Assembly: GCF_004349245.1 (NCBI RefSeq)
Contig: NZ_SMLC01000010.1
Coordinates: 1-64,000, forward strand
Reading direction: 5' to 3'
Source of the DNA: Actinomadura sp. 6K520
GTDB taxonomy: Bacteria; Actinomycetota; Actinomycetes; Streptosporangiales; Streptosporangiaceae
DNA length: 64,000 nucleotides
Shown here: piece after piece, positions 52,494 through 60,615 of the stretch
How the letters are laid out: each line of letters starts with the position of its first letter
How positions within the stretch are numbered: position 1 is the stretch's first letter
Position numbers and translations under genes: made by a program
The notes under the pieces: model-generated
What the model was told of the DNA's origin: nothing
The model's input: the letters and a program-made list of their open reading frames with translations, nothing else
The model's database searches: none

Positions 52494-53602
52494 CGTGCCT
52501 CCCTGCGCAGGCGGGTCAGGACGACGGCCATGCGGCGGGCGGTGTCGTCCCAGCCGGGGAGCATGCCGCGGCGCAGCCGGGCCGCGGCGCGCAGGCGGCC
52601 CCGCAGCTCCGGCGTCACCAGCCACCGGCGCAGCGACGCGGCCAGCGCGCCCGGGTCGTCCGGCGGTACGAGGAGGCCCGGGACGGCGCCCGTGGGGTCC
52701 CAGCCGAGCGTGTCGGGCACGCCGTCGACCGCCGTCGCGATGACCGGGACGCCCCTCGCGAGGGCCTCGCTCACGACCATCCCGTACGTCTCGGCGCGGG
52801 ACGCGAGGATGACGAGGTCGGCCCCGGCGTAGGCGTCGTCGAGCCGCTTGCCGGTCAGCGGCCCCTCCAGGTGGACCCGGTCGCCGAGGCCGTGCCGGGC
52901 GATGAGCCGGTGCAGGCGCGTCACGTACTCGGGGTCGCGGCGCAGCGGGCCCACGATCTCGCACTGCCACGGCAGGTGCGCGAGGGTGGCGAGCGCCTCC
53001 ACCAGGACGTCGTGGCCCTTGCGCGGCGTCACCGAGGCCACCGACAGCAGGCGGGTCGTCCCGTCGGTGCCGGCCGCGAGGGACGCAGGGTCGGTCCCGG
53101 GCGTCACGGCGTGGACGCGGGACGCCTCCAGGCCGTGGTGGGCGGTGAGGTGCTCCTTCGCCCACGGGCTGGTCGCCACCACGGCCCCGGCCGCCTCCAG
53201 CACCTCGCGCTCGCCCGCGTTGAGGTCGGCCTGGCCGGGTTCGTCCGCCAGCGGGAGGTGGACGAGGACCGCCAGCCGCAGCCGGCTCGCCTCCGGCACG
53301 ACGATGTCGGGGACGCCGCACGCGACGAGGCCGTCCATCAGGACGACGCCGCCGTCGGGCAGGCCGCCGAGCGACCGGGCGAGGCCGTCCCGCGCGGCCT
53401 CGTCGGGACGCGGCCACGCCCCGGGCAGCGCCAGCTCCCGGACCGTGCGCCCCGACGCCGCCAGCGCGTCGCTCAGCCGCCGGTCGTAGCGGTTGCCCCC
53501 GCTCGGCACGTCGGGGTCGTCGATGTCGCCCGGGACGACGAAGCAGATCTCGTGCGGCCCGCCCGCGGAACCGCTCACGGGGCCGCTCACAGGGCCGCTC
53601 AC
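52490..53602 (-). CDS. GT4-family glycosyltransferase
   Basis: 370 aa. GTG start at 53602, overlapping the stop of the preceding gene (GTGA). The first codons are a 12-bp repeat giving [11 protein letters not shown] before [28 protein letters not shown] fold: acceptor-side Rossmann half, then [17 protein letters not shown] (sugar-nucleotide side, positive RK), and the conserved [23 protein letters not shown] containing the E-x7-E motif. Retaining GT4 enzymes commonly glycosylate lipids. Donor and acceptor are not deducible. Confidence 0.93.
   Translation of the reverse strand: MSGPVSGPVSGSAGGPHEICFVVPGDIDDPDVPSGGNRYDRRLSDALAASGRTVRELALPGAWPRPDEAARDGLARSLGGLPDGGVVLMDGLVACGVPDIVVPEASRLRLAVLVHLPLADEPGQADLNAGEREVLEAAGAVVATSPWAKEHLTAHHGLEASRVHAVTPGTDPASLAAGTDGTTRLLSVASVTPRKGHDVLVEALATLAHLPWQCEIVGPLRRDPEYVTRLHRLIARHGLGDRVHLEGPLTGKRLDDAYAGADLVILASRAETYGMVVSEALARGVPVIATAVDGVPDTLGWDPTGAVPGLLVPPDDPGALAASLRRWLVTPELRGRLRAAARLRRGMLPGWDDTARRMAVVLTRLRREAR
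53567..53602 (-). repeat. Three 12-bp tandem repeats each starting with GTG at the glycosyltransferase start
   Basis: GTGAGCGGCCCT, GTGAGCGGCCCC and GTGAGCGGTTCC lie head to tail. Each begins with an in-frame GTG, so initiation could occur at any of three codons 12 bp apart, and copy-number change would keep the frame. Confidence 0.7.
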
Positions 53603-53997
53603 AGGGCACGCTCGTAACTGGCCCAGGCGACGTGCGACTCTTTCAGCGTCACCGTGATGCCGGACAGGCCGCGCGCGTTCTCGCCGAGGGCGCCCGCGTG
53701 GACCCGGTCGGCGAGCCGGTCGGCGATGACCTTGGCGAGGAACTCCGTCGACGTGTTGACCCCGGCGAAGTCCGGCTCCTCGTCCAGGTTGCGATAGTTC
53801 AGCCCGCCCAGGACCTCGCCCAGCTCGCGGGTGGCGAGCCCGATGTCGACGACGATGCCGTCCGGGTCCAGGCCGGGGCGGCGGAACGTCGCGTCCACCA
53901 CGTACGTCGCGCCGTGCAGCCGCTGCGCCGGCCCGAAGACCTCGCCGCGGAAACTGTGGGCGATCATGACGTGGTCGCGGACGGTGATACCGAACAA
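53599..53997 (-). CDS. 6-pyruvoyl-tetrahydropterin synthase/QueD-like protein with altered active site
   Basis: 132 aa. TTG start at 53997 behind GGAGG; the first ATG would cut into the fold. The T-fold markers are [50 protein letters not shown] and the C-terminal [14 protein letters not shown]. Against the family pattern (C-x-R-L-H-G-H) the catalytic Cys is Ala24 and the third zinc His is Ala30, while His14 and His28 remain. It is thus unlikely to catalyse the standard PTPS/QueD reaction. It lies between a dehydrogenase and a glycosyltransferase in the ribA operon, suggesting that it uses a GTP-derived intermediate in new chemistry. Confidence 0.87.
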   Translation of the reverse strand: MFGITVRDHVMIAHSFRGEVFGPAQRLHGATYVVDATFRRPGLDPDGIVVDIGLATRELGEVLGGLNYRNLDEEPDFAGVNTSTEFLAKVIADRLADRVHAGALGENARGLSGITVTLKESHVAWASYERAL

Positions 53998-54045
53998 GGT
54001 CGTCCTCCAGATGGTCGGGATGCAAAGGACTGGAAACGCAAGGGC

Positions 54046-55017
54046 TCAGTAAGTGATTCGGTGGCAGAGGGCGGGAAGTTCACCGCTCGCCAGCCGCGGC
54101 ATGACCCGCGGCAGATCACCGAAGGGACTCTCGCCGGTGACCAGCGTGTCGAACGCGGGGTTCGCGAGCAGCCGCAGCGCCAGCGACACCCGCTCGGCGA
54201 AGGTCCGCCGGGACCGCCGCACCGGCGGCACGGCGCCGACCTGGCTGCCGCGGATCGTCAGCCGCCGCGAGTGGAAGAACTCCCCCAGCGGGACGCTGAC
54301 CCGCCGGTCCCCGTACCAGCTCAGCTCCACGACCTCCCCCTCCGGCGCGAGCAGCTCCAGCGACCTGGCCAGGCCGGCCTCGGTGGCGCTCGCGTGGACG
54401 ACCAGGTCGCAGCCGCCCGCCGCCTCCTCGGGGGACGCGAACCCGACGCCCAGCGCCCGCGCGACGCCGGCGCGGGAGGGCTCGGTGTCGACGAGCTGGA
54501 CGTCGCAGCCCGGGAACCCGGCGAGGACCCCGGCGACCGAGCAGCCGATCATCCCGGCGCCGACCACGGCGACGCGGTCGCCGACCAGCGGCGCCGCGTC
54601 CCACAGCGCGTTCACGGCGGTCTCCACGGTCCCGGCCAGGATGGCGCGCCCCGGCGGCACCTCGGCGGGGACGGGGGTGACCGCATCGGCCGGGACGACG
54701 TACCGGGTCTGGTGCGGGTAGAGGCAGAACACCGTGCGGCCGAGCAGTTCCGGCGGGCCGTGCTCGACCACGCCGACGTTCAGGTAGCCGTACTTGACCG
54801 GGCCGGGGAACGCCCCGTCCTGGAACGGCGCCCGCATGATCGCGTGCTGGTTCGGCGGGACGGCGCCGCGGAAGACGATCGACTCCGTCCCCCGGCTCAC
54901 CCCGGAGCACACCGTCCGGACCAGCACCTCGCCGGCCCCCGGCTCCGGCAGGACGACATCGCGGATCTCCCCCTTACCGGGAGACCGGATCCAGAAGGCG
55001 CGGGCGTCGCGCTCCAT
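54046..55017 (-). CDS. Zinc-type medium-chain alcohol dehydrogenase
   Basis: 323 aa. ATG behind GGGGGAGGAAC. N-terminal GroES-like part (LPEPGAGEVLVRTVCSGVSRGTES, with the first zinc-site Cys) and a Rossmann domain (VAVVGAGMIGCSVAGVLAGFPG, then VQLVDTEPSRAGVARALG). It is of the short type that lacks the structural-zinc loop, similar to BchC-like dehydrogenases (YGYLNVGVVEHG; CLYPHQTRYVVP). It overlaps the 3' end of the CDP-alcohol transferase gene by 44 bp. Probably oxidises or reduces an alcohol in the operon's pathway. Confidence 0.92.
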   Translation of the reverse strand: MERDARAFWIRSPGKGEIRDVVLPEPGAGEVLVRTVCSGVSRGTESIVFRGAVPPNQHAIMRAPFQDGAFPGPVKYGYLNVGVVEHGPPELLGRTVFCLYPHQTRYVVPADAVTPVPAEVPPGRAILAGTVETAVNALWDAAPLVGDRVAVVGAGMIGCSVAGVLAGFPGCDVQLVDTEPSRAGVARALGVGFASPEEAAGGCDLVVHASATEAGLARSLELLAPEGEVVELSWYGDRRVSVPLGEFFHSRRLTIRGSQVGAVPPVRRSRRTFAERVSLALRLLANPAFDTLVTGESPFGDLPRVMPRLASGELPALCHRITY

Positions 55018-55813
55018 CCGTGTTCCTCCCCCGACTCCCCCGGCCCGCCGGCCGCTTCGCGTGCCGCCGTGTGTACAGCCACCCGACGTCCCGCCCGAAC
55101 GACCACGCCAGCAGCGCGAGCGACACCGCCACCAGCGCGGCCGCGTAGGGGACGACGCCCGAGGCGGCCACGGTCAGCGCGACCCCCTGCACCACCGCGA
55201 CGGCCTTGCGCGCGATGCTGGGCCGCAGCTCGGCGCGCAGCCACGGCGCCGCCCACGCCGCGGCGCCGAACACGTACCGCATCGCCCCGATCGCCAGCAC
55301 CCACGCCCCGGCGGACCAGGCCACGTGCACGCTCAGCACCAGGACGAGGAAAGCGTCGACCTCCATGTCGAACCGGGCGCCGAGCCGCGACGCCGTCCCG
55401 GTGCGCCGGGCGACCTGCCCGTCGACACCGTCCAGGACGAGCGCCACCGATGCGGCCGCGACCAGCGTCCACGTGTGGCCGTCCCCCATCAGATGCCCCG
55501 CGACCAGCGCCGTGACACCCCCCGTGAGGACAACGCGACCGAGCGTTACATGGTCGGCGGGCCCGAGCGTCCGCCGACGGCGGAAAGCCATGGTGAGGAC
55601 GCCCCACGAGACCAGCGCGTAGCCGACGCCCACGGCGACGCCCGCGATCCCGGGCCGCAGCGCGGCCAGCAGCGCGAACTGGACGCCCACCGCGGCCGCC
55701 AGCTCCACGCCCCGCGTGGGCGTCAGCCTCCTGCGGCGCGGCGCCCCGGCGGTGTAGAGCACGCCGGGCCGCACCGTCGTCAGCGGGCGCGTGACCGCCA
55801 TGGGCCGCGTCAT
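54974..55813 (-). CDS. CDP-alcohol phosphatidyltransferase family membrane protein
   Basis: 279 aa. ATG at 55813 overlapping the ribA stop. Six membrane segments. The catalytic motif DGxxAR-x8-G-x3-D-x3-D is present as LDGVDGQVARRTGTASRLGARFDMEVDAF. The enzyme class transfers a phospho-alcohol from a CDP-activated lipid or head group to another alcohol. The substrate is unknown; the neighbouring genes suggest a phospholipid with an unusual head group. Its last 44 bp overlap the dehydrogenase gene. Confidence 0.92.
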   Translation of the reverse strand: MTRPMAVTRPLTTVRPGVLYTAGAPRRRRLTPTRGVELAAAVGVQFALLAALRPGIAGVAVGVGYALVSWGVLTMAFRRRRTLGPADHVTLGRVVLTGGVTALVAGHLMGDGHTWTLVAAASVALVLDGVDGQVARRTGTASRLGARFDMEVDAFLVLVLSVHVAWSAGAWVLAIGAMRYVFGAAAWAAPWLRAELRPSIARKAVAVVQGVALTVAASGVVPYAAALVAVSLALLAWSFGRDVGWLYTRRHAKRPAGRGSRGRNTDGARRPRLLDPVSR

Positions 55814-56481
55814 CCGTGGACCTCGCTGACCGGCGCCTCCCCGATGGCGCCGTCCAGCGCCGGGGCCTCCAGCTGGGGAAGGTCGTGGCCGAGCCGGTCG
55901 CGCTTGGCGGTGAGGTAGCGGACGTTGTCGTCGCTGACCGGGACGAGCAGCGGCACGCGCGCCGCGATGGCGATCCCGTAGGACTCCAGCGCGCTCACCT
56001 TGACCGGGTTGTTCGACAGCAGCCGCACCGACCGGACCCCGAGATGCCGCAGGACGCGCGCCGCCGGCCCGTAGTCGCGGACGTCGACCGGCAGGCCGAT
56101 GGCCGTGGCGGAGTCGACGGTGTCGAGGCCCTGGTCGTCCTGCAGGATGTGGGTGCGGACCTTCGCCACCAGCCCGATCCCGCGCCCCTCGTGGCCGCGC
56201 AGGTACACCAGGACACCGGCACCCTCGCGGACGATGGCGTCCAGCGCCGCGCCGAGCTGGTCCCCGCACTCGCAGCGCGTGGCGGCGAAGATGTCGCCGG
56301 TCATGCACTCGGAGTGCATCCGGACGAGCACGTTCTCCCTGCCCTCGACGTCGCCCCGCACGAGCGCCATGTGCTCGTGCCCGTCGACCGGGTCCCGGAA
56401 CGCGACGGCGCGGAAGACGCCGCGCCTCGTCCGGAGATCCGCCTCCGCTATGTCCTTCTGGTCGATGCCCTGGTCCCGCAT
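55810..56481 (-). CDS. ribA: GTP cyclohydrolase II
   Basis: 223 aa from the ATG at 56481 (GGGGAG upstream; a TTG at 56505 is possible). Converts GTP to 2,5-diamino-6-ribosylamino-pyrimidinone 5'-phosphate, formate and pyrophosphate. Zinc ligands Cys59, Cys70, Cys72 (SECMTGDIFAATRCECGDQL region), catalytic RGHEGRGIGLV and SNNPVKVSALESYGI are all intact. It is the first gene of a tight seven-gene operon without any other riboflavin gene, so it probably serves a special pathway and not flavin synthesis. It has a short C-terminal extension (about 195-223). Confidence 0.95.
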   Translation of the reverse strand: MRDQGIDQKDIAEADLRTRRGVFRAVAFRDPVDGHEHMALVRGDVEGRENVLVRMHSECMTGDIFAATRCECGDQLGAALDAIVREGAGVLVYLRGHEGRGIGLVAKVRTHILQDDQGLDTVDSATAIGLPVDVRDYGPAARVLRHLGVRSVRLLSNNPVKVSALESYGIAIAARVPLLVPVSDDNVRYLTAKRDRLGHDLPQLEAPALDGAIGEAPVSEVHG

Positions 56482-56592
56482 CGCTCCCCTTCCTCGGCGT
56501 CGCAATCACCCTGTACTACGTGGCAGAGGCACCAGGTGGTTGCGTCAGACGGTCCGTATACCCCGTGGCACGGAGGGGAGACACCGCAGGGT

Positions 56593-57339
56593 TCAGCCTA
56601 GGCGGGCCCGGACCACGAGGTCGTGCAACGCACGGGGGTTCGCGGGGAATTCGGGCAGGTCACTGCGGTCGCGCTCGTCCTCCAGGCGGGCGGTGAGCGC
56701 GGCGATGTCGGCCTGGAGGCGCGACGGGGCGGGGGCGTCCCCCGGCAGGGCGCCGTGCTCGGCGGCGCGCTTCGCCTCGATCAGGCCGGGAAGGTAGGAC
56801 GGCCCGTCGCCGGTGAGGCGCGTCAGGTCGGCCTGGATCTCGCCCGCACGCATCAGGTGGATGCCCGTCAGCAGGACGCGGAACGTGTAGAGGAGGGGCT
56901 TCAGCTCGTTCGTCTTCTCGAACAGCTTCCACTGGGAGCGCGCGAAGCCCAGGTAGTGGTGCGCGTGGTTCGACGTCAGCAGGCCGGGGACGAGGTCCTT
57001 GAGTTCCCGGTGAACCCGAGATGTGGCGACGACCAGCGGCGACATGACCTGTTCCAGGACGTACCCGTTGCGCCGCAGAAGCATGGTGCAGAACTTGGCC
57101 AGATCGTGCGTGACGATGTCGGCCTCCACGCCCTCGTGGTCCCACATGAAGGTGACGGTCTCCTCCCCCGTCTCCAGACCGACGATCTCCTCCAGGGGGA
57201 GGAGGTGGACGCCGCGCAGGTCGATGTCGGAGTCCTCCGAGGGGAAGCCGTACAGGTGGGCGCCGCTGACCGTGACGAACGCGCGGGGGTACGGATGGTC
57301 GGCCGCAAGGCGGCCGAGCAGTCCTTCGGGAACGTTCAC
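56593..57339 (-). CDS. RlaP-like nucleotidyltransferase (DNA polymerase beta superfamily), copy 1
   Basis: 248 aa. The nucleotidyltransferase core is TVSGAHLYGFPSEDSDIDLRGVHLLP with the metal-binding D-x-D (DSDID); the usual Ser after the first Gly is Ala here. A third Asp is likely in EADIVTHDLAKF. The rest is helical. RlaP-type proteins are linked to RNA-repair operons, but no ligase or RtcB gene is nearby. Its start overlaps the stop of copy 2 (ATGA), so the two form an operon. Substrate unknown. Confidence 0.87.
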   Translation of the reverse strand: MNVPEGLLGRLAADHPYPRAFVTVSGAHLYGFPSEDSDIDLRGVHLLPLEEIVGLETGEETVTFMWDHEGVEADIVTHDLAKFCTMLLRRNGYVLEQVMSPLVVATSRVHRELKDLVPGLLTSNHAHHYLGFARSQWKLFEKTNELKPLLYTFRVLLTGIHLMRAGEIQADLTRLTGDGPSYLPGLIEAKRAAEHGALPGDAPAPSRLQADIAALTARLEDERDRSDLPEFPANPRALHDLVVRARLG

Positions 57340-58031
57340 GGGTCGATGCTCCTGCGTCGTACGGAGATCAGGAGGTCCTCGATCTTCGCGCGGTCGGGCT
57401 CGGGGGGCAGCGGGCTGCGGGGCGCCGCGGCGGCCAGGTCGGCGGTGAGGGCGGCGCGCCAGCTCTCGACCTCGCTCCAGGCGACCTCGCCGCGGCGGAC
57501 GGCGAGGAGCCGGTCGCGCAGGTCACCGACGTCCACGCGCGGCTCACCGTGCCGGACGCAGTGGAGGCCGCTGACGAGGAGGCGCAGCATGTGCATGACG
57601 TGCTTCCAGCGCGGCGCGCCGCCGTTGCGCAAGTCGCCCGCGAGCTTGCGGAACTGGGCCTCCGCGTAGCGCAGGAACGTGCGGTGCACGTGCCGGGACA
57701 GGAAGGCGGACCGGACGGCCAGCAGTTCCTCGCCGGCCGGGGTGACCTTCTCGACCAGCGGCGACCACAGGCACTCCAGGACGGTCGGGTTGGCGGCCAG
57801 CGCGAGCTCGCAGAACCGCTCCAGCTCCCACGAGAACTGCTCGGGCAGCGGGCCGTCCAGGTGCGTGGGCGGTTTGGTGAGACGCCAGAACAGCGGAGCC
57901 GGCGCCGCGTAGACGCCGCGCCGGTCGACGTCGCTGCCGCCGGTCGCCAGCCCGTAGGCCCGCGACCCGGTCACGACCGACAGGATCGTGTGGTCGCGGA
58001 CGAGGTCGAGGCCGAGCGCGCTGCCGTTCAC
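57336..58031 (-). CDS. RlaP-like nucleotidyltransferase (DNA polymerase beta superfamily), copy 2
   Basis: 231 aa. It contains the classical G-S-x5-G-x4-SD-x-D pattern: VVTGSRAYGLATGGSDVDRRGVYAAP. It shares layout with copy 1 (LERFCELALAANPTVLECLWSPLV; HMLRLLVSGLHCVRHGE) but has diverged, so they are ancient paralogues, perhaps forming a heterodimer. First gene of the pair, divergent from the sugar uptake operon across 221 bp that holds LacI operators. Confidence 0.87.
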   Translation of the reverse strand: MNGSALGLDLVRDHTILSVVTGSRAYGLATGGSDVDRRGVYAAPAPLFWRLTKPPTHLDGPLPEQFSWELERFCELALAANPTVLECLWSPLVEKVTPAGEELLAVRSAFLSRHVHRTFLRYAEAQFRKLAGDLRNGGAPRWKHVMHMLRLLVSGLHCVRHGEPRVDVGDLRDRLLAVRRGEVAWSEVESWRAALTADLAAAAPRSPLPPEPDRAKIEDLLISVRRRSIDP

Positions 58032-58114
58032 GTGGGGCAGCCTGGCGCAGGCGCCGCGGGCGTGTCGACCTGGTTTGTCCGGAACTCTGGAAAGAGTTAC
58101 AGATTGGCCACGGA

Positions 58115-58162
58115 CTTGCAGAAAGTTTCTGCAAGCTGTTTACGACATTGCAACGCGTTGCT
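58115..58162. promoter_or_regulatory. Two LacI-type operators upstream of the alpha-glucoside operon
   Basis: Site 1 (58115-58135): CTTGCAGAAA, one base G, TTTCTGCAAG, a perfect palindrome. Site 2: GCAACGCGTTGC (58150-58161), a perfect 12-bp palindrome with the central CG typical of LacI operators, flanked by T and T. The TTGCAG...CTGCAA form resembles MalR-type sites of streptomycetes. The LacI protein encoded at 63143 is the likely ligand-controlled repressor. Confidence 0.7.
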
Positions 58163-58252
58163 AGCGTCCGGCACCAGCCACCCCCCATCCCCGGACAAGC
58201 GGGACGGCCGGCCCCCGAAGGCACGTCCGCCCGTCCCGCCAAGGAGGACACC

Positions 58253-59569
58253 ATGCGGCGCATCCCCCCCAACGGCGGCAGCTCACTCCTCGGCATCGTC
58301 GCCTGCGCCGCCCTCGCGCTCTCGCTCACCGCCTGCGGCGGCGATGACGACGGCGGCTCGCAGGGCGGCAGCGGCACCGCGGGCCTGGAGGGCCGCGGGC
58401 CGATCACCTTCGTGACCGGCAAGGACCGGTCCGGCAACCTGCAGAAGCAGGTGGACGCCTGGAACTCCGAACACCCGGACGAGCAGGTCCGCGTCATCGA
58501 ACTGCCGGACGAGCCCAACGACCAGCGCCAGCAGATGATCCAGAACGCCACCACCAGGTCGGACGCCTATTCGGTGCTGAACCTCGACGTCGTGTGGACC
58601 GCCGAGTTCGCCGCCAACCGGTGGCTGGTGGAACTGCCCAAGGACAAGATCGACCTGTCCGCGATCCTGCCCGCGACGATCAAGACCGGGCAGTACCGGG
58701 ACCGGCTCTACGCGGTGCCGTCGACGTCCGACGCGGGAATGCTCTACTACCGGAAGGACCTCCTGGACAAGGCCGGGATCTCCGATCCGCCGAAGACCTA
58801 CCAGGAGATGTGGGACGCCTGCGACAAGGTGCGGAAGCTGCCCGAGGGCGAGGGCACCGACTGCTACTTCACCGAGGTCAACAAGACCGAGAGCATGACG
58901 ATCAGCGCGGTCGAGGCGATCACCGCGGCGGGCGGCTCGATCATCGGGCCGGACGGCAAGCCGACGCTGAACACGCCGCAGGCCCGGCAGGGCGTGGAGT
59001 TCCTCGTGGACGCCAAGAAGACCCGGATGCCCAAGGAGGCCGTCACGCTCGACACCGAGGGCGGGCGGCGCTACTTCCAGTCCGGCAAGCTGGTCTTCCA
59101 GCGGCAGTGGCCCTACCAGTACGCGCTCGCCAACGAGGACGACGGGTCCTCCGAGGTGGCGGGCAGGTTCGCCGTCGCGCCGCTGCCGGGCCCGGACGGC
59201 CCCGGCGTGGCCAACCTCGGCGGGCACAACCTCGCGATCTCCGCGTTTGCCCCGAACAAGGCCACCTCGCTCGACTTCGTCAACTACCTGACGGGCGCGG
59301 ACGCCCAGCGCGCCAACCTGCTCGCGACGTCGCAGGCACCGACCATCGCCGCGCTGTACGACGACCCGGAGATGGTGCAGAAGTTCCCCTACCTGCCCGT
59401 CCTCAAGAAGGCCATCGAGACCGCCGAGCCGCGTCCGGTCGCCGTCAAGTACGGGGACGTGACCGCCGCGATCCAGGGCGAGATGTACGACGCCGTGACC
59501 GGGAAGAAGTCCGCTGAGCAGGCGCTGAACGACCTTCAGGCCAAGCTCGGACCGCTGACCGCCCAGTGA
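58253..59569 (+). CDS. Extracellular sugar-binding lipoprotein of an ABC importer
   Basis: 438 aa. ATG behind AAGGAGG. Lipoprotein signal with lipobox LTAC (ALALSLTACGGDDDGG). Family 1 sugar-binding fold of the maltose/trehalose/alpha-glucoside kind (YAVPSTSDAGMLYYRKDLLDKAGI, DFVNYLTGADAQRANLLATSQAPT, ALNDLQAKL). Downstream permeases and an alpha-glucosidase point to an alpha-glucoside ligand. Coupled to the first permease by GTGA. LacI operators precede it. Confidence 0.94.
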   Translation: MRRIPPNGGSSLLGIVACAALALSLTACGGDDDGGSQGGSGTAGLEGRGPITFVTGKDRSGNLQKQVDAWNSEHPDEQVRVIELPDEPNDQRQQMIQNATTRSDAYSVLNLDVVWTAEFAANRWLVELPKDKIDLSAILPATIKTGQYRDRLYAVPSTSDAGMLYYRKDLLDKAGISDPPKTYQEMWDACDKVRKLPEGEGTDCYFTEVNKTESMTISAVEAITAAGGSIIGPDGKPTLNTPQARQGVEFLVDAKKTRMPKEAVTLDTEGGRRYFQSGKLVFQRQWPYQYALANEDDGSSEVAGRFAVAPLPGPDGPGVANLGGHNLAISAFAPNKATSLDFVNYLTGADAQRANLLATSQAPTIAALYDDPEMVQKFPYLPVLKKAIETAEPRPVAVKYGDVTAAIQGEMYDAVTGKKSAEQALNDLQAKLGPLTAQ

Positions 59570-60615
59570 GCGGCATGAGCACGGCCCACGGGCATCCGGC
59601 GTCCGCCGCGGGCACCCCCGCGGCGGGCGCCCCGCGCGGGCGCGCGGGCGGCCGCGGCCGCGGCGGCTCGTCTCCGGCATCGGACGTGCAGGGCACGCGG
59701 CGGCTCGCGGCGCTGCTGCTGTCCCCGACGCTGCTCGTGCTCGCGCTCGTCATCGGCTACCCGGTCCTCGCCGGCTTCCGCGAGTCGCTGTACGCGCGGG
59801 GCGAGGGCCTGGACGACCAGGGGTTCGTCGTGGAAGGCGACCGGTTCGTCGGCCTCGGCAACTACACGGCGATCTTCCAGGGCGACCGGGCGGGGGCGTT
59901 CTGGAACGCCTTCGGGAACACCACGTTCTTCACCGTCACGACCGTGCTCCTGGAGACGGTGATCGGCATCGCGATGGCGCTGATCATGCACCAGATGTTC
60001 CGGGGCCGGGCGCTGGTGCGCGCCAGCATCCTCGTCCCGTGGGCGATCCCGACCGCGATCTCCGGGCTGCTGTGGCGGTGGATCTTCCAGGCCGACGGCG
60101 CCGCGAACGCCGTGCTGCGCGAACAGATCCTCTGGACGGCCGACGGGTTCCCCGCCAAGATGGCCATCGTCGTCGCCGAGGTCTGGAAGACCTCCCCGTT
60201 CATCGGGCTGCTGGTGCTGGCCGGGCTGCAGATGATCCCCCGGGAGGTCTACGAGGCGGCCCGGGTGGACGGCGCCGGGCCGGTCCAGCAGTTCTGGCGG
60301 ATCACGCTCCCGCTGGTGAAGCCCGCGCTGCTGGTGGCCGTGCTGTTCCGCCTGCTGGACGCGCTGCGGATGTTCGACCTGCCCGCCGTCCTGATCGGCG
60401 TCAACCAGAAGTCCGTGGAGACCCTGACGATGATCGCCTGGTTCGAGGCGTCCAACCTCAGGTACGGGTCGGCGGCAGCGTACGCGACCGTCCTGTTCCT
60501 GTACATCGCGTTGATCGCGTACCTGTTCGTGAAGCTGCTCGGCGCGGACATCATCGGCGAGGCCCGCCGGCACGGCCGGGGCGGCCGGGGCGCGCGGAAG
60601 AAGGTGACCGCATGA
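59566..60615 (+). CDS. Sugar ABC transporter permease (MalF-like)
   Basis: 349 aa. GTG start overlapping the binding-protein stop; an ATG at 59575 is an alternative. A 45-residue Gly/Arg/Ala-rich cytoplasmic tail precedes six membrane segments. The EAA loop that docks the ATPase is EAARVDGAGPVQQFWRITLP. No ATPase gene is in the operon; as in other actinobacteria a shared MsiK-type ATPase encoded elsewhere probably powers it. Coupled to the next permease (ATGA). Confidence 0.95.
   Translation: MSGMSTAHGHPASAAGTPAAGAPRGRAGGRGRGGSSPASDVQGTRRLAALLLSPTLLVLALVIGYPVLAGFRESLYARGEGLDDQGFVVEGDRFVGLGNYTAIFQGDRAGAFWNAFGNTTFFTVTTVLLETVIGIAMALIMHQMFRGRALVRASILVPWAIPTAISGLLWRWIFQADGAANAVLREQILWTADGFPAKMAIVVAEVWKTSPFIGLLVLAGLQMIPREVYEAARVDGAGPVQQFWRITLPLVKPALLVAVLFRLLDALRMFDLPAVLIGVNQKSVETLTMIAWFEASNLRYGSAAAYATVLFLYIALIAYLFVKLLGADIIGEARRHGRGGRGARKKVTA

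Noticed and set aside
56482..56505. TTG start adding eight residues to ribA
   Set aside because: The residues are Arg-rich with no family support; the ATG at 56481 has GGGGAG upstream.
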